DNA from: Caryophanales bacterium UBA3935
GTDB lineage: Bacteria > Bacillota_I > Bacilli_A > ML615J-28 > CAG-698
Direction: 5' to 3'
NCBI GenBank assembly: GCA_002385755.1
Contig: DGED01000017.1
Coordinates: 13,489 to 28,274, forward strand
Length of the DNA: 14,786 bases
Every line of letters begins with the position of its first letter. The first letter of the stretch is position 1. Below, piece after piece: positions 7,259 through 12,971 of this stretch. The position numbers and the translations under genes were made by a program. The notes below the pieces were generated by a model. The model saw only the letters and a program-made list of their open reading frames with translations, made no database searches and was not told the origin of the DNA.

Positions 7259-7701
7259 TTCTTCTCCACGACATGAATAGTCATTAGCGCCGTTACTTCT
7301 TTATGCAGTTGAATGGGGATTTCATATGTCCCCAATGAGTTTATAATTTTATCGGGCAGCATCTTGCGTTTGTCGAGAATAAGATCGTGCTGCGCCTTAA
7401 ACTCATCCGCGATTTGCTTGGTGCTGACGCTGCCGAATAATTTGCCTTCTTTCCCGACGCGAACATGAATGTGAACCGGTTTGCTTTCAATAACGGATTT
7501 CAACTCCCGCATCTCGTTAAGATGCTTTTCCATCGCCTCTTTCTCTTCCCGTTTTTTCTTTTCCAATTGCTTGATATTATCCACGGTCGCCAAAACGGCT
7601 TGATCGGTCCTGATCAAGAAATTCGCGTGACCGGCGGGAATATCTATAATGTCGCCTGCTTTCCCTTTCCCCTTAACGTCCTTCGTTAATATGATTTTCA
7701 T
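7255..7701 (-). CDS. rplI: Ribosomal protein L9 module, candidate internal translation start
   Basis: Starting at the ATG at 7701 gives exactly 148 residues, the normal size of a free L9, which binds domain V of 23S rRNA at the base of the L1 stalk. The N-domain begins MKIILTKDVKGKGKAGD, the middle is a long Lys/Glu-rich helix (KQLEKKKREEKEAMEKHLNE) and the C-domain ends TYEIPIQLHKEVTALMTIHVVEKK in two strands. A strong ribosome binding site GGAGG lies 10 nt upstream, inside the gdpP coding sequence. This makes separate synthesis likely in addition to, or instead of, the fused form. The rRNA-binding loop is GHANFL rather than G-[FY]-x-x-N-[FY]-L, one residue shorter than the family pattern, and IRTDQAV replaces IPKGLAV. 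The identity of the module is firm; independent translation is inferred. Confidence 0.6.
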   Translation of the reverse strand: MKIILTKDVKGKGKAGDIIDIPAGHANFLIRTDQAVLATVDNIKQLEKKKREEKEAMEKHLNEMRELKSVIESKPVHIHVRVGKEGKLFGSVSTKQIADEFKAQHDLILDKRKMLPDKIINSLGTYEIPIQLHKEVTALMTIHVVEKK

Positions 7702-9690
7702 CGTCGTCATACCTCCATCCTCAAGTCTTGAGAGTTTGTCAATCAGCATTTCCTTCGCCTGTTCGACCGTTACGTCTTTTATCTGGGTCGCCGCATTATT
7801 GAAATGCCCGCCCCCGTTCAGCTGTTCCATGATTACTTGCACGTTTACTTCGTTTAAACTGCGCGCGCTGATTCCGATTTCATTCTCGTCGATCCGCCCA
7901 ATGCAGAAAGAGGCTTTAATATCATGAACGGAAATAATGTTATCGGCAATTTTCGCCAGGAAGGCTCGGGAATAAATCTCGTCGGCGGAACACGCCGCGA
8001 TCGCGTATTTGCCGTCGACTATTTCCAAATTATTCAGGATTGACATCCTCTTTACATATTCCCCGAAATTCTCCCGCAAATAACGCTGGGCGCGGGGAAT
8101 TTCCGCGCCGATTTTTTGGAGAACCGCGAGCACGTTGAAAGTCCGATACGATGTCCTATACATCAAATTATTGGTGTCGACAAGAATCCCCATCAACATC
8201 CAGGTCGCCTCGATCTCGCTTATTTCAATCTCGTTGGAGATATATTGAAACATTTCCGCAACGAGTTCGACGGTCGAAGACGCGGACGACTGCGAATACA
8301 AATAATCGTAATTGGAAATCGCGTTATTGTTTCGGCGGTGGTGATCGATTATCGCTATTTTGTTTGCTGATTTATATAGCTTTTCGCTTGTTAACAACGT
8401 TTGATATTGACAGTCAACAATGACTAACAAAGTATCGTTCGTTATATTATCGACCGCTTTCCGCGGCGCGACGAAATAGTCCAAGATATTGATATGCTCT
8501 TTTTGGATTATGTTATGGATAGCCCTAATCGTTTCGTCAACCGACGACTCGTCAAAAACAATCTTGCTTTCCTTTTTCAAAGCGGCGACTATCTTATGAA
8601 TGGCAAGGCAAGACCCGAAAGCGTCGGCGTCCATATCCTTATGCGACATGATTAAAACGTCGCGGGAATGTTTTATCATATCCGCAAGCATTTCCGCCTT
8701 CACCCGAACGAAGATCGGCGATCTTGTTTCAAGCGAAGTCGTTTTCGCCCCGAAATAATGGATCTGATTATCAATGAGGACAACGCCCTGGTTACCGCCG
8801 CGATTAAGCGCCAACTCCAGCTGCTCTTCCGCCAATTCCACCAATCTGGTAATCCCGTCGTCCTTGCAGGCAATACCCAAAGACGCGGTAATCCGTAGGT
8901 CTTCTTTCTGGCAGTAATTTTGAATATCGTCAAGAACGCTAAATTTATCGTCCATTAATTCCCGCAACTGCGCAAAAGTCATAAACAACAAATACCGCGC
9001 TTCGCTTAAGCCGCGCAGATAGATGTCGTGTTTGTTGCTCCAATCGCTCAACAAACCGATAAGATTACTCATTTGCATGGCCCTTTCCTGCGCGTCAAGG
9101 GCCGTCAAAGCCGTGTCCAAGTTATCAAGGTTTAAAAAACCGACGGCGAGCAATGAGCGCCTGTATTTTTGTTGCAAGTCTTTTAGGTCGGTCTGGTCCA
9201 GAAAATACAAGATATTATGATCGCTAATGACATTGCATCGATAATGACGGCCATAAATAGTCATTTCAAAATTTTCTTCGCCGTTAATTTTATCAAATAA
9301 CTCGGGGTTAATAATCTCGATTTTCCGGTCGACAAGCGGGCTCATGAATATTTCCTTCGCGTAAGCGTTAGCCCATTCGATGACTTTCTCCTCGTTATAA
9401 ATAATAATGCCGATCGGGAGATGATTAAAGGCGTACTCGCCGGCTTTTTTCACCCGGTATGAGATCAAATTCCACAGTTTAAGCCGGTTTTCCAACCAGC
9501 GCAATCGTTTTATATTCCTGTTCGCCTTGCCTATCATGTAAAAATACGTCAATGACGCGACGATTACGGACAGCGAAATATAGGAAATTGAGACGTGGAA
9601 ATTTTCATCTATAAAAGAATAGACAAAGAGAAAGGTTGCCAAGCAAAATAATACTATGATGATTTTTTGAATAGGCAGTTTCATTTTCAT
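7255..9690 (-). CDS. gdpP: Fusion of c-di-AMP phosphodiesterase GdpP with ribosomal protein L9
   Basis: One uninterrupted 811-codon frame joins two proteins that are separate neighbours in Bacillus (yybT/gdpP and rplI). Residues 8-27 and 33-52 are two membrane helices; about 80-165 is a PAS-like domain; about 170-305 is a degenerate GGDEF domain with LSEAR where GGDEF should be. The DHH domain follows (HKDMDAD at 350-356, D426, DHH at 449-451, D505), then DHHA1 with GGGH (626-629). This part degrades cyclic di-AMP at the membrane. From M664 (MKIILTKDVKGKGKAGD) to 811 follows a complete L9: an RNA-binding N-domain, a long charged helix and a C-domain. At the junction GGAGGT stands directly before ATG ACG ACG ATG, so L9 could also be started internally. 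The start ATG 9690 has GGTGAT 5 nt upstream and heads the long operon. A sequencing indel could mimic a fusion, since a +1 shift would end GdpP at a TGA overlapping the ATG at 7710. Confidence 0.93.
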   Translation of the reverse strand: MKMKLPIQKIIIVLFCLATFLFVYSFIDENFHVSISYISLSVIVASLTYFYMIGKANRNIKRLRWLENRLKLWNLISYRVKKAGEYAFNHLPIGIIIYNEEKVIEWANAYAKEIFMSPLVDRKIEIINPELFDKINGEENFEMTIYGRHYRCNVISDHNILYFLDQTDLKDLQQKYRRSLLAVGFLNLDNLDTALTALDAQERAMQMSNLIGLLSDWSNKHDIYLRGLSEARYLLFMTFAQLRELMDDKFSVLDDIQNYCQKEDLRITASLGIACKDDGITRLVELAEEQLELALNRGGNQGVVLIDNQIHYFGAKTTSLETRSPIFVRVKAEMLADMIKHSRDVLIMSHKDMDADAFGSCLAIHKIVAALKKESKIVFDESSVDETIRAIHNIIQKEHINILDYFVAPRKAVDNITNDTLLVIVDCQYQTLLTSEKLYKSANKIAIIDHHRRNNNAISNYDYLYSQSSASSTVELVAEMFQYISNEIEISEIEATWMLMGILVDTNNLMYRTSYRTFNVLAVLQKIGAEIPRAQRYLRENFGEYVKRMSILNNLEIVDGKYAIAACSADEIYSRAFLAKIADNIISVHDIKASFCIGRIDENEIGISARSLNEVNVQVIMEQLNGGGHFNNAATQIKDVTVEQAKEMLIDKLSRLEDGGMTTMKIILTKDVKGKGKAGDIIDIPAGHANFLIRTDQAVLATVDNIKQLEKKKREEKEAMEKHLNEMRELKSVIESKPVHIHVRVGKEGKLFGSVSTKQIADEFKAQHDLILDKRKMLPDKIINSLGTYEIPIQLHKEVTALMTIHVVEKK
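7711..7716 (-). promoter_or_regulatory. Internal Shine-Dalgarno site at the GdpP-L9 junction
   Basis: The minus strand reads GGAGGT immediately followed by ATGACGACGATGAAA. The GGAGG core is 1 nt from the first ATG (7710) and 10 nt from the second (7701), so only the second is well placed. The site lies in frame inside the fused gene and is as strong as those before rpsF and rpsR. Confidence 0.65.
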
Positions 9691-9715
9691 AAGTTATCAC
9701 CGCTGTTTTATAAAT

Positions 9716-9724
9716 ATTATAACA
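9716..9724 (-). promoter_or_regulatory. Extended -10 promoter of the gdpP-rplI operon
   Basis: The minus strand has TGTTATAAT, an extended -10 element (TGn-TATAAT) about 26 nt upstream of the gdpP ATG. A weak TTTATT stands 17 nt further upstream as a possible -35. It is the only clear promoter I see upstream of the ten genes ending with luxS. Confidence 0.6.
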
Positions 9725-9787
9725 CAATCGAAATAAAAAATAAAACAATATCCGGGCAAAAATAGACAACATATCGATTATTATCAT

Positions 9788-9820
9788 AAAAAAACCATAG
9801 TTCAAGCCTATGGTTTTTTT
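9788..9820 (-). terminator. Rho-independent terminator after the NlpC/P60 gene
   Basis: A 13-bp perfect stem (seven A-T pairs plus CCATAG/CTATGG) encloses a 7-nt loop and ends in a run of T on the minus strand. The TAA stop of the lipoprotein gene (9819-9821) lies in the A-run of the stem. Because both flanks are A/T runs it could work in both directions. It separates the lipoprotein gene from the gdpP promoter. Confidence 0.85.
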
Positions 9821-11783
9821 AATACAATTTCAAATAAGCGATAATATTACCGCTGAAAGTTCTGAATTGTTGGACGACACACTTGTTGTGGCCGGAAGTG
9901 GTGTTGTGAAAAATGTAGGCGTTACCGCTATCGTCATCGCCGATATACATCATCACGTGGCCCTTAGCGAATATCAAAGCCCCCGGACGCAAATTGTTCT
10001 TAATGAAATTCTCGTTGATATTCCCGCTTTGCGAATATTGGGGAATCGAGCGTTGTTGTGTGGTGTTGCGCGGCATTTTAAACCCAAAACACGAATAAAT
10101 GGCGTTTTGCGTCGACGAGCAATCGCGGCCGGTAATATACGCGTCGCCCCAACTGTAAGGACTTTTCAGCATTTTAAACGCTTGATATAAGACATTCCGG
10201 AGCGTGTACGGCAAATACCCGTCATGCACTTCCTCCTCGTTTTTGGCGACGGCAACTTGGCGAAGAACCAATCCGCCTTCATCATCGCGCCGCGGCATCA
10301 GAACGACATATTCGTCCTCGTTTTCGGATAGATAAGGGAGCGCCTGACCCATCCTGACACGCTGCGAACCAATCGTGAGAACATTGGCGACAACAACGAT
10401 AAATCTTTCGGCGTCAAGGAACGCTCGCATTTCCTCGCGATTGCACACCCCGATCTTCGCGGCTTCAACCCAGCCGTAATAATTCGTCGCCTGGACAAAA
10501 AACCACTTTCCATCATTGGTTTCGTGATAGATTACAACTCCTTCTCCAACATTTAAGCCGGTCTCCTGAAAATAGTCCTGCGTCCGGGAATACGCGTAAT
10601 AGTTGGTCGGAAAGCTGCGCACCGCGGCGAACTCGGTTATAATCCCGTAACGCGCCAAGACCGTCGCCGGGATCGCGTCCATATTCCGGTATTCTTTTAT
10701 TTCATCTTTTTCAAGCTCTGATAACGCCTTGCCGTCAGGCCGGTAAACGGACCTAGAGTCGATTATTTCATTATAGGCATTTATTTTTTGCTTTACTTCC
10801 GCGCCGGGCGCGGTTTCCGGGGACGCGAGCAAATTGACGACTTTGGTAAGGTGATTGTTATTATAAATATTTTGATTGTATTGGCTAATTTCCGACGGGG
10901 TGAAAATGACCTCGTCCGGGTCATACTCGGGAGAAAGGCGCTCAATCCAATATTCCGGATCCTCTACCGTATAATTTCTCGGCTTGACAACTATTAAGAT
11001 GCTCGCGGTCACCGTCTCGTCGGAGGCCAACGCGGCCGTAAGCGCGGTCTCGCCCGCCTTTAAACCCGTAACGGTTAATTCGTCAACTTCCGCGATTCCT
11101 GCGACGCTGAAAGAAAATATTATTTCCGTTAAATCCGGTATCCCTTCGGTAATCAAAGGTAAAAAGGCGCTCTCACCCGCTTCGATCTCAAGTTTAGACT
11201 TAAAAAAAGAAAGACTCTTTTCCTCCTCGACAAATACCGCGATTTCTGAAAAAACGGAATTGTCAAAGACATAATAGGCCGTTATTATAACCTCGCCGGT
11301 TTTCTGCGCGATAATCTCCTCATCATCGAAAAAAACGATCCCTTCGGCGCTTAAAAGGAAAGCCAGTTCCTCAAATCCGGCGATGTTTTCATACTCAAGC
11401 GGAAGCGGCGCGCGCTCGCCGACCGTCAAAACGATGCTTTCCCTGGTAAACTTCACGCGCGGCCGGCCAATAACCTCGATCGTGACCTTATCAAATATTG
11501 TTTCATTTTTCACGTAACTTACTGTCAAGACGGTTGTTCCCGGCGCCAGGCCAAGAATCGTGAATCCTTCCGCTCTCGCGATACTTTCGTCGCTAAACGC
11601 GTGCTCGATTTCATCCTTGCCGATGCCGGTTAATTGATAAGCGAGCGTATAGGTCTCGCCCACTTCGATTTGCACGCGAGATTCCGTTATGGCGATTTTT
11701 TTCTCATCGCTTTTGCCTAAGCATCCCGAAAAACATAGCACAATTATAAACAGAATAATAATACGCCTAATTTTTCTTCCCAT
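9819..11783 (-). CDS. NlpC/P60 cell-wall peptidase lipoprotein with three Ig-like modules
   Basis: This is a predicted surface lipoprotein of 654 residues. A basic N-terminus, a hydrophobic stretch (8-17) and FSGC give a lipobox with C21. Three bacterial Ig-like (BIG2-type) modules follow (about 29-104, 109-185, 190-267), recognisable by repeats such as I-x-I-E-x-G-E-x-x-x-L and GLAPGTTVLTVSY or GLKAGETALTAAL. After a linker (270-365) come two SH3-type modules (about 370-515, with AVRSFPTNYYAY and WFFVQATNYYGWV), then the NlpC/P60 domain with catalytic C555 (GRDCSS), H609 (KGHVMMYIG) and H626 (IFHNTT). The SH3-SH3-NlpC order resembles muropeptide gamma-D-Glu-diaminopimelate endopeptidases. 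The start ATG 11783 has GAGGAG upstream. It occupies the place of yybS in Bacillus, between rpsR and gdpP, and is flanked by two hairpins with the same stem. No strong promoter of its own is visible. Confidence 0.92.
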   Translation of the reverse strand: MGRKIRRIIILFIIVLCFSGCLGKSDEKKIAITESRVQIEVGETYTLAYQLTGIGKDEIEHAFSDESIARAEGFTILGLAPGTTVLTVSYVKNETIFDKVTIEVIGRPRVKFTRESIVLTVGERAPLPLEYENIAGFEELAFLLSAEGIVFFDDEEIIAQKTGEVIITAYYVFDNSVFSEIAVFVEEEKSLSFFKSKLEIEAGESAFLPLITEGIPDLTEIIFSFSVAGIAEVDELTVTGLKAGETALTAALASDETVTASILIVVKPRNYTVEDPEYWIERLSPEYDPDEVIFTPSEISQYNQNIYNNNHLTKVVNLLASPETAPGAEVKQKINAYNEIIDSRSVYRPDGKALSELEKDEIKEYRNMDAIPATVLARYGIITEFAAVRSFPTNYYAYSRTQDYFQETGLNVGEGVVIYHETNDGKWFFVQATNYYGWVEAAKIGVCNREEMRAFLDAERFIVVVANVLTIGSQRVRMGQALPYLSENEDEYVVLMPRRDDEGGLVLRQVAVAKNEEEVHDGYLPYTLRNVLYQAFKMLKSPYSWGDAYITGRDCSSTQNAIYSCFGFKMPRNTTQQRSIPQYSQSGNINENFIKNNLRPGALIFAKGHVMMYIGDDDSGNAYIFHNTTSGHNKCVVQQFRTFSGNIIAYLKLY

Positions 11784-11805
11784 CGTTCTCTCCTCATATT
11801 AATAA

Positions 11806-11836
11806 AAAACCATAGAAACATTTAATCTATGGTTTT
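11806..11836 (-). terminator. Rho-independent terminator after rpsR
   Basis: A 10-bp stem (AAAACCATAG with CTATGGTTTT), an 11-nt loop and a T-run on the minus strand directly after it. It lies 10 nt behind the rpsR stop and ends the ribosomal operon. The stem is the same as in the terminator at 9788-9820, while the loop differs in length and sequence. Confidence 0.82.
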
Positions 11837-11845
11837 GTTATTCCT

Positions 11846-12067
11846 TTATTCCTTTACAAAAGGCAATAATGCCATATGCCGCGCTCTTTTGATAGCTACC
11901 GCCAATTGTCTTTGATATTTGGCTTTCGTTCCGGTAACCCGGCGCGGGAGAATTTTACCGCGATCGGAAACAAACCTTCTTAATAATTCGTAATCTTTCC
12001 AATCGATATGTTCTATTTTATTCTCGGTAAAATAACAGACTTTTTTTCGCCTGCGATAACCTGACAT
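11846..12067 (-). CDS. rpsR: 30S ribosomal protein S18
   Basis: S18 binds the platform of the 30S subunit together with S6. The 73-residue protein contains the family core [41 protein letters not shown] and the terminal basic helix [19 protein letters not shown]. The length is normal. The start ATG 12067 is preceded by AAGGAGG with an 8-10 nt spacer; this site overlaps the TAA stop of ssb, which suggests coupled translation. It is the last gene of rpsF-ssb-rpsR and is followed by a terminator. Confidence 0.98.
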   Translation of the reverse strand: MSGYRRRKKVCYFTENKIEHIDWKDYELLRRFVSDRGKILPRRVTGTKAKYQRQLAVAIKRARHMALLPFVKE

Positions 12068-12082
12068 ATTAATCTAACCTCC

Positions 12083-12580
12083 TTAAAATGGCAAATCGTC
12101 GTTGGAAACATTAAAATCGCTTCTAATGTCCTCAAACGGGCTCTTCTCTTCTTTTTTACTTTTTTCTTTATCGTAACTACCTCTATCGTATTGTCGATAA
12201 TCATCAGGGACATCATATGGGCTGACGTCATTGTATTCCGAATAATAGTCGCCGCCGCGAGCTGACTTCGGTTCCAAAAACTGAACGTTGTCACAAACGA
12301 CTTCGGTGATGAAACGGCGGACGCCGTTCGGGTCGTCATAACTGCGCGTCTGCAACGAGCCCTCAACGCCGACTAAATTGCCTTTGCGTTGATAGCGAGC
12401 CAAGTTTTCTGCTTGATTGCGCCAAGCCACGCAGTTGATAAAATCAGTTTGTCTTTCCCCGGCTTTGTTTACGTAAGTGCGGTTTATAGCAACCGTAAAC
12501 AAGACGAAGGGGATGTCGCTGGACGTTCTCCTTAACTCAGGATCCTTGGTCAATCTGCCAACCAAGATAACTTTATTCAC
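12083..12580 (-). CDS. ssb: Single-stranded DNA-binding protein
   Basis: SSB coats single-stranded DNA during replication and recruits repair and replication partners through its C-terminal tail. The 165-residue protein begins MNKVILVGRLTKDPELR, carries the OB-fold (about 1-108, including INCVAWRNQAENLARY and GSLQTRSYDDPNG), a Tyr/Asp/Ser-rich linker (110-150) and ends in the acidic tail NDDLPF. The start is GTG at 12580; no other in-frame start agrees with the family N-terminus. The nearest good ribosome binding site, AAGGAG, lies inside the last codons of rpsF, 13 nt upstream, so initiation probably depends on ribosomes finishing rpsF 7 nt away. The gene order S6-SSB-S18 is the standard one. 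Confidence 0.97.
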   Translation of the reverse strand: MNKVILVGRLTKDPELRRTSSDIPFVLFTVAINRTYVNKAGERQTDFINCVAWRNQAENLARYQRKGNLVGVEGSLQTRSYDDPNGVRRFITEVVCDNVQFLEPKSARGGDYYSEYNDVSPYDVPDDYRQYDRGSYDKEKSKKEEKSPFEDIRSDFNVSNDDLPF

Positions 12581-12587
12581 TTGCCCA

Positions 12588-12872
12588 TCACTGCTCCTTA
12601 ACTATGATATGCCGAAGAACGTCTTCCCGGATGTTACATATCCGGTCGTATTCCGCTACGGCTTCAGGCGTGGCCTCGGCTTTAAAAACGACATAATAGC
12701 CTTTTCTCAAGTCCTGGATTTCGTATGCCAGGTCCTTCATTCCCCAAACGTCGACGGCGGTTAATTTGCTTCCGTGATCGGTAAATATCTTTTCGATTTC
12801 CTCAATCAAAGCCTTATAACCGTCCTCGTCTAAATCCGGGCGAACGATAAACATGCCTTCGTATTTTCTCAT
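12588..12872 (-). CDS. rpsF: 30S ribosomal protein S6
   Basis: S6 forms a dimer with S18 on the 30S platform. From the ATG at 12872 the protein has 94 residues, normal for the family, with RKYEGMFIVRPDLDEDGYKALIEEIEKIF at the start, VDVWGMKDLAYEIQDLRKGYYVVFKAEA in the middle and ICNIREDVLRHIIVKEQ at the end. I chose 12872 because AAGGAGGTG lies 6 nt upstream and because MRKYEGM is the usual N-terminus. An upstream in-frame ATG at 12914 would add 14 residues unlike any S6. It is the first gene of the operon, about 60 nt behind a strong promoter, with a leader that can form a hairpin over the ribosome binding site. Confidence 0.97.
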   Translation of the reverse strand: MRKYEGMFIVRPDLDEDGYKALIEEIEKIFTDHGSKLTAVDVWGMKDLAYEIQDLRKGYYVVFKAEATPEAVAEYDRICNIREDVLRHIIVKEQ

Positions 12873-12883
12873 TTGCTGCACCT

Positions 12884-12916
12884 CCTTATGGTCTGTTGGC
12901 TTCATGCGAAGCAAGG
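12884..12916 (-). promoter_or_regulatory. Leader hairpin before rpsF, candidate autoregulatory site
   Basis: In the rpsF leader GCTTC-GCAT-GAAGC forms a 5-bp hairpin, and CCTT upstream can pair with AAGG downstream, which belongs to the AAGGAGG ribosome binding site. The result is a two-stem structure with an 11-nt one-sided bulge that would hide the site. S6:S18 complexes are known to repress their own mRNA in other bacteria through a leader structure; the CCG feature I remember from that motif is not seen here. Confidence 0.35.
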
Positions 12917-12939
12917 ATTTATTTTTTTATAACCAAGAT

Positions 12940-12968
12940 ATTATACTACATTATAGTCAATATGTAAA
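12940..12968 (-). promoter_or_regulatory. Sigma-A promoter of rpsF-ssb-rpsR
   Basis: The minus strand has TTTACA (12963-12968), a 17-nt spacer and a perfect TATAAT (12940-12945). Transcription should start near 12933, giving a leader of about 60 nt. The -35 element begins 4 nt behind the stop codon of the ATPase gene, so no separate terminator fits between them. Confidence 0.85.
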
Positions 12969-12971
12969 GAA

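Noticed and set aside
9605..9805. A 66-codon minus-strand frame upstream of and into gdpP
   Set aside because: It covers the gdpP promoter and start in another frame, is rich in A/T-driven residues and begins inside the terminator loop; no sign of a real gene.
12577..12588. Three-codon frame ATG GGC AAG TGA between rpsF and ssb, overlapping the ssb GTG
   Set aside because: Striking as a reinitiation device (its TGA overlaps the GTG), but far too short to separate from chance without comparison to relatives.
12873..12914. Longer S6 start at the ATG at 12914
   Set aside because: The 14 extra residues do not belong to S6, and the ATG at 12872 has an AAGGAGGTG site with correct spacing.
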